Shown here: piece by piece, positions 36,228 through 45,526 of the stretch
How positions within the stretch are numbered: position 1 is the stretch's first letter
Layout: each line of letters starts with the position of its first letter
Assembly (NCBI RefSeq): GCF_017304615.1
Contig: NZ_JAFKLZ010000002.1
Coordinates: 186,001 to 250,000, forward strand
Origin: Sphingomonas sp.
Lineage (GTDB): Bacteria; Pseudomonadota; Alphaproteobacteria; Sphingomonadales; Sphingomonadaceae
Reading direction: 5' to 3'
DNA: 64,000 bases
Translations under genes and position numbers: made by a program
The notes under the pieces: model-generated
What the model saw: the letters and a program-made list of their open reading frames with translations, nothing else
Told to the model about the DNA's origin: nothing
The model's database searches: none

Positions 36228-37547
36228 ATGACCGTTACCCGCTTCGCCCCCAGCCCGACCGGCAACCTCCATATCGGTAATATCCGCACGGCGATCCTCA
36301 ACTGGATGCGCGCGCGGCATGGCGGGGGGCAGTTCGTGCTCAGGATCGACGATACCGACCGGGAGCGGAGCGAGGAGCGCTATGTCGATTCGATTCGCGC
36401 CGATCTGGACTGGCTGGGCCTGACGCCGGACGTGACGGTGCGGCAGTCGGAGCGGTTCGATCTTTATGAGGCGCGGTTCGAGGAATTGCGGACCGCCGGT
36501 CGCGTCTATCCGGCGTACGAGAGCGCGCAGGAACTCGACCTCAAGCGCAAGGTGCAGTTGGGCCGTGGCCTGCCCCCGATCTACGACCGCGCCGCGCTCA
36601 GGCTGAGCGACGCCGAGCGCGCCAAGCTGGAAGCCGACGGCGTCCGCCCGCACTGGCGCTTCAGGCTCGAGCCGGGCGCGATCGAATGGGGCGATCTGAT
36701 CCGCGGCCACCAGCATTTCGACGCGACAACGATGAGCGACCCCGTCATCCGCCGCGCGGACGGCTCGTGGCTCTACATGCTGCCCTCGGCGATCGATGAC
36801 ATCGACTTGGGCGTAACCCACGTCGTGCGCGGCGAGGACCATGTTTCCAACACCGCGCTCCAGATCCAGATGTTCGAGGCGTTAGGCGCGCCGATCCCGC
36901 TGTTCGCGCACGCCGCTTTGCTGACCGGCAGCGAGGGCAAATTGTCGAAGCGGCTCGGCTCGCTCGGCGCCGAGCATTTCCGTGATGAAGGCATCGAGCC
37001 GCAGGCGATCATGTCGTTGCTCGCCCGCATCGGCACCAGCGACCCGGTCGAGCCGTTCGTCGATCCCGCCCCGCTGATCGCCGCGTTCGATTTCGCGCGA
37101 TTCGGTCGCGCGCCGGCGCGATTCGATGAAGCGGAGCTGGCACAGTTGAACGCGCGGATCGTGCACCAACTCGATTACGAGACAGTCGCCGATCGCCTGC
37201 CCGCCGGGATCGACCGCAACGGGTGGGAAGCGATCCGGCCCAACCTGACCAAGGTCGCCGACGCCGCCGACTGGTGGCGCGTGGTGGAAGGGCCGATCGA
37301 CGCGACGGTCGATCCCGAGGATCGTGACTTCCTCGCCGCCGCGCATCGCGTCGTGGGCGAGATGGCGTGGGACCGTGACCCTTGGCATACCCTAACCGCC
37401 ACGCTGAAGGACGAAACCGGCCGCAAGGGCAAAGCGCTCTTTCTCCCCCTGCGCCGCGCGCTGACCGGCCGCGATCACGGCCCGGACATGGCGGCGTTGC
37501 TCCCGCTGATCGGGCGGATGCGGACATTGGAAAGACTGTCCCAATAG
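36228..37547 (+). CDS. gltX: Glutamate--tRNA ligase
   Basis: A 439-residue class I synthetase with the HIGH-type motif HIGN at residues 15-18 and KLSKRLG near 245. A complete C-terminal anticodon-binding region is present, unlike GluQ at 8.7 kb. It is shorter than E. coli GltX but normal for one of the alphaproteobacterial forms. It charges tRNA(Glu), and possibly tRNA(Gln) when GatCAB is present. A palindromic repeat follows within nine bases. Confidence 0.95.
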   Translation: MTVTRFAPSPTGNLHIGNIRTAILNWMRARHGGGQFVLRIDDTDRERSEERYVDSIRADLDWLGLTPDVTVRQSERFDLYEARFEELRTAGRVYPAYESAQELDLKRKVQLGRGLPPIYDRAALRLSDAERAKLEADGVRPHWRFRLEPGAIEWGDLIRGHQHFDATTMSDPVIRRADGSWLYMLPSAIDDIDLGVTHVVRGEDHVSNTALQIQMFEALGAPIPLFAHAALLTGSEGKLSKRLGSLGAEHFRDEGIEPQAIMSLLARIGTSDPVEPFVDPAPLIAAFDFARFGRAPARFDEAELAQLNARIVHQLDYETVADRLPAGIDRNGWEAIRPNLTKVADAADWWRVVEGPIDATVDPEDRDFLAAAHRVVGEMAWDRDPWHTLTATLKDETGRKGKALFLPLRRALTGRDHGPDMAALLPLIGRMRTLERLSQ

Positions 37548-37555
37548 CCGTCAGA

Positions 37556-37625
37556 ACTCCGGCGAAGGCCGGAGCATTGGCGATCGAAGCGCTCCCTCTC
37601 CAACGCTCCGGCATTCGCCGGAGCG
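37556..37625. repeat. Palindromic intergenic repeat (CTCCGGCG type)
   Basis: Two hairpins: ACTCCGGCGAAGGCCGGAGC at the left and GCTCCGGCATTCGCCGGAGC at the right, with ATTGGCGA and CTCCAACG between. It has the same plan as 3358-3430. It stands just after gltX and before the tonB promoter. Confidence 0.7.
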
Positions 37626-37642
37626 CGGAATATGACACATTC

Positions 37643-37671
37643 TTGTGCAACATTTTGTAACGTTGTATCAT
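37643..37671 (+). promoter_or_regulatory. Promoter-like sequence for the TonB gene
   Basis: TTGTGC and TATCAT are separated by 17 bases inside an AT-rich patch, 49 bases before the ATG of the TonB-like gene. An imperfect palindrome CAACATT-ttgt-AACGTTG covers the spacer and could be an operator. The assignment is by inspection only. Confidence 0.5.
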
Positions 37672-37719
37672 AACACGACTCGGCGACCAAAGTCGGGACG
37701 ATGAGAGAGGATACGGCAT

Positions 37720-38376
37720 ATGTATGCGAACCAATTCGCTGCCAGCCGCGGGTTCAAGCCCGGCAGCATGGCGTTGGCGCTCGCGACGACGGCGCTGCCG
37801 ATCGCGGGATTGATCCTGTCCACCCAGGCGGAGAAGATCGCGCGGATCATCCATCCGCCGATCACCATCGTCGACATCACTCCGCCCAAGGATCCCCCGC
37901 CCGATCCCAAGCCGCAGCCCAAGTCGAACCCGATCGACCAGAAGGTCTATACTCCACCAATCGCGACGAAGGTGGACACCGACAACAAGGTCATCACCGC
38001 CCCCACTTTCCCGGAAACGCCGCCCCCGCCTATCCCGCCGGGTACGGGTGAGGTCCTGAAGCCACCGGTGACGCCGCCCGCGCCGGTCATCGTGGGCGCA
38101 GCCTACGACCCAAGCTACGCCAGCGCGCTTCAGCCTCCCTATCCGGCGGCGGAAATCCGGTCCGGCAACAGCGGCCGCGTCGTGCTGCGCGTGCTGATCG
38201 GCGCCGACGGACGCGTGAAACAGGTCGAGCGCATCTCCGCCGCCAGTGACGCCTTCTTCGCCGCGGCGGAGAAACAGGCGCTGACCAAGTGGCGCTTCAA
38301 GCCCGCGACCAGCGACGGTACGCCCATCGAGCAATGGAAGACGATGAGCCTGCGCTTCGAACTGCAGGATCAGTGA
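37720..38376 (+). CDS. Energy transducer TonB
   Basis: A 218-residue TonB-type protein. It has an N-terminal anchor helix (about residues 17-36), a proline-rich periplasmic spacer (ITPPKDPPPDPKPQPKS, PETPPPPIPPGTG) and a C-terminal TonB domain (GRVVLRVLIGADGRVKQVERISA to WRFKPAT). It transmits proton-motive force from ExbBD to outer-membrane receptors. ExbB/ExbD are not in the window, as is common in sphingomonads with many TonB paralogues. GAGAGAGG precedes the ATG. Confidence 0.93.
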   Translation: MYANQFAASRGFKPGSMALALATTALPIAGLILSTQAEKIARIIHPPITIVDITPPKDPPPDPKPQPKSNPIDQKVYTPPIATKVDTDNKVITAPTFPETPPPPIPPGTGEVLKPPVTPPAPVIVGAAYDPSYASALQPPYPAAEIRSGNSGRVVLRVLIGADGRVKQVERISAASDAFFAAAEKQALTKWRFKPATSDGTPIEQWKTMSLRFELQDQ

Positions 38377-38426
38377 ACGCCGCGCGGGGCTGGCGGTTCG
38401 CCGGCCCGGCGCCTATCTTGGGCGGT

Positions 38427-38777
38427 ATGGGTACTATCGCTCGCTTCAATCCCTTGCGCGCCTTCGCTGACTTGCGCCGCTTCCTGGCGTCGCGCGGCCG
38501 GCACGAGATCATCTTCCTGTTCGCCGCCCTCTTTATTAGCGGGGGAATCGTCGTGGGCTTCGCGGTCGCGTCCAAGGTCGACAAGCCCTATGTCGCGCCG
38601 GACATCATCTACGTCCAGTCGTGGCGTGCCGACCGCACCGACGCGGAGATCATCGCGCAGCAGAAGATCGACATGGAAAAGAAGAAGATCCAGGACGCCA
38701 AGGAGGCCGAGTTCGAGGCCAAGAAGCGCGCCGAGTTCAAGCGCGTGGGCGACCAGTTGAGGAAGTGGGGCATCTGA
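38427..38777 (+). CDS. Single-pass membrane protein with charged coiled-coil tail
   Basis: A 116-residue protein of unknown function. A basic N-terminus is followed by one membrane helix (about residues 27-48) and then a YVQSW segment. The highly charged, probably coiled-coil tail is rich in Lys, Glu and Ala (AQQKIDMEKKKIQDAKEAEF...). The C-terminus KRVGDQLRKWGI is distinctive. It is the first gene of the riboflavin operon and its TGA overlaps the apparent CTG start of ribD. Confidence 0.75.
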   Translation: MGTIARFNPLRAFADLRRFLASRGRHEIIFLFAALFISGGIVVGFAVASKVDKPYVAPDIIYVQSWRADRTDAEIIAQQKIDMEKKKIQDAKEAEFEAKKRAEFKRVGDQLRKWGI

Positions 38778-39811
38778 CCGCCGATCCGCGATGGATGGGG
38801 GCCGCTCTGGCGCTCGCCGAACGCGGGCGAGGCGAAACCGCGCCCAATCCCAATGTCGGCTGCGTGATCGTCAAGGACGGTAAAGTCGTCGGGCGCGGCT
38901 GGACTCAGCCCGGCGGGCGGCCGCATGCCGAGGCGATGGCGCTGGCGGAGGCGGGCGACGCCGCGCGCGGGAGCACGGTCTACACGACTCTGGAGCCGTG
39001 CGCGCATGTCTCGCCCCGCGGGCCGGCGTGCAGCGACTTGCTGATCGCGGCGGGCGTGGCGGCAATTGTCGTCGCGCTCAGCGATCCCGATCCGCGCACC
39101 GATGGACGCGGGCACGACCGGTTGCGCGCGGCGGGGATCGCGGTCGAAACTGGCCTGCGGGCTGACGATGCGCGGCGGTCGATGGCAGGATTCCTGACGC
39201 GGCGGGCCTTGGGTCGACCCCATGTGACGCTCAAGCTCGCGACCTCGCTCGACGGTTGCATCGCGCTGGCGAACGGCGAGAGCAAATGGATCACCGGCGC
39301 CCCGGCGCGTGCGCACGCCCATGTCGAGCGATCGCGGCATGAGGCGATCCTGGTGGGACGTGGGACGTTTGAGACGGACAGCCCGGCCCTCGATGTGCGC
39401 CTGGCCGGGCTGGAGGATCGCAGCCCGCGCCGGGTTCTCCTTAGTCGTCATGCCGGCCTAGTGCCGGCATCCGCCGAGCCGCAGGCTATATCGCCCGAGG
39501 CGGCGCGGACCCCGGCACGAGGCCGGGGTGACGGTTGGGAGATGATCGATGCACCGGGCCAAATCACCGATCTCGAAAACGTCGACCACCTCCTCGTCGA
39601 AGGCGGGGCGCAGACCGCATCGGCATTCCTCGCCGCCGATCTGGTCGATCGCCTCCTGCTCTACCGCGCGCCGATCCTGATCGGCGGCGGCAAGTCCGCG
39701 ATCAGTGACATCGGCCTGACCGATCTTGCCGACGCGCATGGCCGCTGGCGGTTGCGCGACCGGCGGATGTTGGGCATCGATACTTTCGAAGAATTTGAAC
39801 GGGTGCGATAA
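38774..39811 (+). CDS. ribD: Bifunctional pyrimidine deaminase/reductase RibD, with in-frame repeat insertion
   Basis: A 345-residue two-domain enzyme for two early steps of riboflavin synthesis. The deaminase has NPNVGCVIVKDG, HAEAMAL and the zinc site TLEPCAHVSPRGPAC. The reductase has VTLKLATSLDG, NGESKWITG and VEGGAQTASAFL. Between RRVLLSRH and WEMIDAPG about 29 residues come from a palindromic repeat (39446-39534). The best start is CTG at 38774 (LTADPRW), which overlaps the previous stop by four bases. The first in-frame ATG (38795) would remove seven family-like residues. The gene overlaps ribE by one base. Confidence 0.93.
   Translation: MTADPRWMGAALALAERGRGETAPNPNVGCVIVKDGKVVGRGWTQPGGRPHAEAMALAEAGDAARGSTVYTTLEPCAHVSPRGPACSDLLIAAGVAAIVVALSDPDPRTDGRGHDRLRAAGIAVETGLRADDARRSMAGFLTRRALGRPHVTLKLATSLDGCIALANGESKWITGAPARAHAHVERSRHEAILVGRGTFETDSPALDVRLAGLEDRSPRRVLLSRHAGLVPASAEPQAISPEAARTPARGRGDGWEMIDAPGQITDLENVDHLLVEGGAQTASAFLAADLVDRLLLYRAPILIGGGKSAISDIGLTDLADAHGRWRLRDRRMLGIDTFEEFERVR
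39446..39534. repeat. Palindromic repeat inserted within ribD
   Basis: An 89-bp element beginning CGTCATGCCGG and ending CCGGGGTGACGG. Inner arms are CCGG-ccta-gtgCCGG, CCGCCGAG/CTCGGGCG-like and CCCCGGCacgaGGCCGGGG. It has the same outline as the intergenic copies at 15742 and 52164. Here it is translated as about residues 224-254 of RibD without breaking the frame. Confidence 0.8.
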
Positions 39812-40434
39812 TGTTCACCGGCATCATCACCGACATCGGCACGATCGAGAGCGTCGAGCAACGCGGCGACCTGCGCGTGCGGATCGCGACCGCGTACGAC
39901 ACCGCGACGATCGATCTCGGCGCGTCTATCTCGTGCTCGGGCGTGTGCCTGACTGTCATCGACAAATCCGGTCCGGAGGGGCCAGGCTGGTTCACCGTCG
40001 ACGTCTCCGGCGAAACCGTTTCGCGCAGCGCGCCGAGCCAGTGGAGCCAGGGCCGCAAGCTCAACCTCGAACGCGCGATGAAGCTGGGCGACGAACTCGG
40101 CGGCCATATCGTGACCGGCCATGTCGACGGCGTCGCGGAAGTACTCGGCATATGCGCGGACGGCGATTCGAAGCGGATCGGCTTTCGCTTGCCACCGGCC
40201 CTTGCGCCGTTCGTCGCCGCCAAGGGGTCGGTGACCGTCGATGGCGTGTCGCTGACCGTCAACCAGGTTCGCGATGCCGAGGATGGGACGCATTTCGCGG
40301 TCAACATCATCCCGCACACCCAGGCGGTGACGACGCTCGGCGCGATCGAGGCGGGCCAGGCGGTGAATATCGAGATCGACGTCCTCGCGCGCTATCTCCA
40401 GCGGATGCAGAGCCTGCTGCAAAAGCCAGCCTGA
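39811..40434 (+). CDS. ribE: Riboflavin synthase, alpha subunit
   Basis: A 207-residue enzyme that dismutates two lumazines to riboflavin. It contains the duplicated lumazine-binding domains beginning MFTGIITDIG and, in the second half, HIVTGHVDGVAEV. The conserved catalytic-site Cys pattern ISCSGVCLTV and VDGVSLTVN are present. The ATG overlaps the ribD stop by one base. It ends 50 bases before the HTH-RibB fusion gene. Confidence 0.96.
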   Translation: MFTGIITDIGTIESVEQRGDLRVRIATAYDTATIDLGASISCSGVCLTVIDKSGPEGPGWFTVDVSGETVSRSAPSQWSQGRKLNLERAMKLGDELGGHIVTGHVDGVAEVLGICADGDSKRIGFRLPPALAPFVAAKGSVTVDGVSLTVNQVRDAEDGTHFAVNIIPHTQAVTTLGAIEAGQAVNIEIDVLARYLQRMQSLLQKPA

Positions 40435-40447
40435 TGTGAAAATCATC

Positions 40448-40475
40448 TTGGCATATCACATTGTGATGTGATATT
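40448..40475 (+). promoter_or_regulatory. Candidate promoter of the HTH-RibB gene
   Basis: TTGGCA at 40448-40453 and GATATT at 40470-40475 are separated by 16 bases. A transcript would then begin about at the ATG at 40485, which would fit the absence of a ribosome-binding site, that is, a leaderless message. The call is by eye and moderate. Confidence 0.5.
40453..40474. promoter_or_regulatory. 22-bp inverted repeat, candidate operator
   Basis: Perfect 9-bp arms ATATCACAT and ATGTGATAT surround a TGTG spacer. The site covers the spacer and -10 of the candidate promoter and ends 10 bases before the start codon of a protein with an N-terminal Cro/C1-type DNA-binding domain. Autorepression is the obvious inference. 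Confidence 0.75.
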
Positions 40476-40484
40476 CGCCCGCTC

Positions 40485-41765
40485 ATGAGCACGATGCTGA
40501 TCGATCGCGTTCGCGATCTCGTCGCCTCGGGCGGGATTTCCCGCTCCGGGCTTGCCCGCGCCGCCGGGCTCCACGCCAATTCGCTGCGCAGCCTCGACGA
40601 GCAGGAATGGAATCCCACCGCCGACACGCTGAAGAAGCTCGAAAGCTACCTCACCCAGCGCGAGAAACGCCCCGCGCTCGTGCCCATCGAGGAGATCATC
40701 GAGGAAGCTCGGAACGGCCGCATGTTCATCCTGGTCGACGACGAGGATCGCGAGAACGAGGGCGACCTGATCGTCCCCGCGCAGATGGCAACTCCCGACG
40801 CGATCAACTTCATGGCGAAGCACGGCCGCGGCCTCATCTGCCTCGCCTTGACCAAGGATCGCGTCGATCAGCTCGGCCTCGAACTGATGAGCCGCAACAA
40901 CGGCACGCGCCACGAAACCGCCTTCACCGTCTCGATCGAGGCGCGCGAAGGCGTTACCACCGGTATCTCCGCGCACGACCGCGCGCGCACCGTGTCGGTC
41001 GCGATCGACGCCTCCAAGCACAAGCAGGACATCGTCACGCCAGGCCATGTCTTCCCGCTGGTCGCGCGCGACGGCGGCGTGCTGGTCCGCGCCGGGCATA
41101 CCGAGGCGGCGGTCGACGTCTCGCGGCTGGCCGGCCTCAACCCCTCTGGCGTGATCTGCGAGATCATGAAGGACGACGGCACGATGGCGCGGATGGACGA
41201 TTTGATTGCCTTCGCCGAAACGCACCGGCTGAAGATCGGCACGATCCGCGACCTGATCGCCTATCGCCGCCAGCACGACCACCTCGTGGAGCGCCGTGCC
41301 GAGGCGCGCTTCACCAGCCGCTGGGGCGGCGAGTGGCTGGCCCGCACCTATTATAACAAGGCGACCGGCACCGAGCAGGTCGCGTTGATCAAGGGCCGCA
41401 TCGATCCCGACAAGCCGACTTTGGTCCGCATGCACGCCATGAACCTGTTCGCCGACACGTTCGGCGAACAGGGCGATCGTGGACGAATACTCGAGCGGTC
41501 GATGGAATTGATCGGGGCCGCCGGGTCCGGCGTCGTGGTACTGCTGTCGACCGGCGGCGGCACGGGGGCGTTCAGCCAGGCGCTCCAGCAAAAGGCTGGT
41601 GGCCCGGCGAGTGAGGAGATACGCGATTATGGCGTCGGCGCTCAGATCCTGACCGAACTCGGGATCGACGACATGATCCTGCTGACCAACACCCACCACA
41701 CGCTGGTCGCGCTCGACGGTTACGGCCTGTCGATCGTCGGCGAGCGCGCGATCACGGCGGGATGA
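40485..41765 (+). CDS. ribB: HTH - 3,4-dihydroxy-2-butanone 4-phosphate synthase - degenerate GTP cyclohydrolase II fusion
   Basis: A 426-residue protein in three parts. Residues 5-57 form a Cro/C1-like helix-turn-helix ([21 protein letters not shown], then [14 protein letters not shown]). Residues 66-265 are a complete DHBP synthase with [21 protein letters not shown] and [11 protein letters not shown]. Residues from about 275 resemble GTP cyclohydrolase II but lack its zinc cysteines: the HSECLTGD-like segment reads HAMNLFADT, and no CDC pair follows. The protein should thus make the four-carbon precursor of lumazine but not open GTP. It may also bind the palindrome before its own gene. Confidence 0.92.
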   Translation: MSTMLIDRVRDLVASGGISRSGLARAAGLHANSLRSLDEQEWNPTADTLKKLESYLTQREKRPALVPIEEIIEEARNGRMFILVDDEDRENEGDLIVPAQMATPDAINFMAKHGRGLICLALTKDRVDQLGLELMSRNNGTRHETAFTVSIEAREGVTTGISAHDRARTVSVAIDASKHKQDIVTPGHVFPLVARDGGVLVRAGHTEAAVDVSRLAGLNPSGVICEIMKDDGTMARMDDLIAFAETHRLKIGTIRDLIAYRRQHDHLVERRAEARFTSRWGGEWLARTYYNKATGTEQVALIKGRIDPDKPTLVRMHAMNLFADTFGEQGDRGRILERSMELIGAAGSGVVVLLSTGGGTGAFSQALQQKAGGPASEEIRDYGVGAQILTELGIDDMILLTNTHHTLVALDGYGLSIVGERAITAG

Positions 41766-42709
41766 GCATGCGCTCCGCCGCCACCGAGGCGGCAGATCCC
41801 AAATATGCGTTCGTGGAGCGCGAGCGGCGCTGGCGGATCGATCCTGCCCGCCGCCCGTCGCTCGACGGCCTGCGCGCGGTCCTGATCGAGGACCGCTATC
41901 TGACCGGGACGCGCTGCCGGCTGCGGCGGGTGACCGAGGCCGGGACCGGCGAGACCGTGGTCAAGCTGACGCGCAAGTACGACGCGCCGGATCCGCTCGC
42001 CCGCCCGATCGTCACCGCCTATCTGGACGAGGTGGAATACGCGCTGTTCGCGACGCTGCCGGCGCTGCCGCTGACGAAGCGCCGCTACGCCGTGGTGCAG
42101 GACGGCGCGACGTGGAGCGTCGATCGCTACGAAGGCGCATTGGCGGGGCTGGAGACGGCCGAGATCGAATGGCCCGACGATGCTGGCCTCCGTACGCTCG
42201 TGGCGCCCGCCTGGTTCGGCCGCGACGTCAGCACCGATCCACGCTATCAGGGCGCCTCGCTCGCCCGACACGGCAACCCGAGGAGTAACATGGCCCATAT
42301 CCTGATCGTCGAAGCGCGGTTCTACGACCATCTCAACGACATGCTGCTCGCCGGCGCGCGCGCGGCGATTGAGGCGGCCGGGCACAGCCACGAGACGATG
42401 ACCGTGCCCGGCGCGCTCGAAGCTCCCGGCGCGATCGCGCTCGCGGTCGAGACCGGGCGCTACGACGCGTTCGTCGCGCTCGGCGTGGTGATCCGCGGCG
42501 AGACCTATCATTTCGAGATCGTAAGCAACGAAAGCGCGCGCGGCATCATGGCGCTGACGATGGACGGCATCGCGATCGGCAACGGGATCCTGACCACCGA
42601 GGACGAAGCCCAGGCGATCGTCCGCGCCGATCCGGTGCAGCTCGACAAGGGCGGCGGCGCGGCCAAGGCGGCGCTTGCAATGCTGGCGCTGAAAGAACGC
42701 TTCGGCTGA
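41762..42709 (+). CDS. CYTH domain - lumazine synthase (RibH) in-frame fusion
   Basis: A 315-residue open frame beginning at an ATG that overlaps the ribB stop (ATGA). Residues 15-165 form a CYTH triphosphate-tunnel domain ([46 protein letters not shown]). The usual ExExK motif reads E-R-E-R-R, so Lys is Arg. With no stop codon in between, residues 177-315 are complete lumazine synthase. An AGGAG and ATG lie exactly at the junction, so RibH may be made alone, as the fusion, or both. A lost stop codon or a one-base assembly error is the alternative. Confidence 0.8.
   Translation: MSMRSAATEAADPKYAFVERERRWRIDPARRPSLDGLRAVLIEDRYLTGTRCRLRRVTEAGTGETVVKLTRKYDAPDPLARPIVTAYLDEVEYALFATLPALPLTKRRYAVVQDGATWSVDRYEGALAGLETAEIEWPDDAGLRTLVAPAWFGRDVSTDPRYQGASLARHGNPRSNMAHILIVEARFYDHLNDMLLAGARAAIEAAGHSHETMTVPGALEAPGAIALAVETGRYDAFVALGVVIRGETYHFEIVSNESARGIMALTMDGIAIGNGILTTEDEAQAIVRADPVQLDKGGGAAKAALAMLALKERFG
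42290..42709 (+). CDS. ribH: 6,7-dimethyl-8-ribityllumazine synthase (internal start)
   Basis: A 139-residue enzyme condensing the RibB product with aminoribityl-uracil to lumazine. It has [46 protein letters not shown] with the catalytic His, and [17 protein letters not shown] lies four bases before this ATG. The length equals a normal RibH, so independent initiation inside the longer CYTH frame is likely. It completes the ribD-ribE-ribB-ribH set; no ribA with zinc ligands is in the window. Confidence 0.9.
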   Translation: MAHILIVEARFYDHLNDMLLAGARAAIEAAGHSHETMTVPGALEAPGAIALAVETGRYDAFVALGVVIRGETYHFEIVSNESARGIMALTMDGIAIGNGILTTEDEAQAIVRADPVQLDKGGGAAKAALAMLALKERFG

Positions 42710-43372
42710 TCAGACTCGCTGGATCACGCCACGCCGGTGCAGCGCATCGAGCGCCTTGCGCCACACCGGCATCGACAGCAGCCCCGGCTGCCCGAGCCAC
42801 GGATTGACGAAGCACAGCAGCAACGCGGTCAGCGTGCCGAGCAGCACCGCCCATCCCCGCCGCCGGATCATCGCGGCATATTCGGGCTCCAGGTCGTCGG
42901 CGGCGACCGGCGGCGAAATCGCCATGCTGTTGTTCCACAGGTTGCATACCGCGACGAACATCAGCCACGCGCAATACGCCGCCGACGGAACCAGCTTGCC
43001 GTAATAGTCACTGACCAAAGCCGTGAAAAACGGCATCCCCGCGACCGACAGCAGCAGGAACAGATTGGGCATCAGCAGCCCGGGCGACCAGTGGCGCGCG
43101 CAATCGAACGCGCGGTGGTGCCCGCTCCAGAACGCGCCGACGACAAAGAACGATATGATGAAGCCGACGAATTGCGGCGTCATGTCGACCAGCGCCTGAA
43201 GGAACGCTTCGTTGCTCGCGCCGCGCGGCAAATGTGGAAACTTCAGTTCGATCACCAGCAACGTGATCGAGATCGCAAACACCGCGTCGGAAAAGAACAC
43301 CAGCCGTTCCAGCGCATGCGCCGGCGCGCCATGGTGCAGCGGTTGGTCGTTTCTCTGCTCGCTCACCATCAC
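42710..43372 (-). CDS. TMEM175-like potassium channel family protein
   Basis: A 220-residue, six-helix membrane protein of the TMEM175/DUF1211 family. The signature first helix [24 protein letters not shown] contains the F-S-D motif of the channel pore region. [20 protein letters not shown] and [21 protein letters not shown] follow in helices 3-4. Bacterial members conduct K+ as tetramers. Its stop abuts the ribH stop with no bases between. Confidence 0.88.
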   Translation of the reverse strand: MMVSEQRNDQPLHHGAPAHALERLVFFSDAVFAISITLLVIELKFPHLPRGASNEAFLQALVDMTPQFVGFIISFFVVGAFWSGHHRAFDCARHWSPGLLMPNLFLLLSVAGMPFFTALVSDYYGKLVPSAAYCAWLMFVAVCNLWNNSMAISPPVAADDLEPEYAAMIRRRGWAVLLGTLTALLLCFVNPWLGQPGLLSMPVWRKALDALHRRGVIQRV

Positions 43373-43465
43373 CCCCTAAAGTTCCGCTTCATGCTGCCCA
43401 CATCGCCGCCGCTTGCCAAGCGCCCTTGCCTTTGGCCACAAGGGGATTGTCTAGGGGAGAGCCGA

Positions 43466-45403
<1,938 letters not shown>

Positions 45404-45526
45404 CGTTTCTCAAGGACCAAACGCCGCCGCGGCGATGACAATGAAATGGAGGTGCGGGCGATTGCGCGGCTGGGGCCGTGGCGATATGGCGTCGTAATAC
45501 ACTCAAACGGGCGGAGTAGAGTCTCG

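Noticed and set aside
40435-40484. FMN riboswitch before ribB
   Set aside because: Only 50 bases separate ribE from ribB, far too short for an RFN element. The space holds a palindrome instead.
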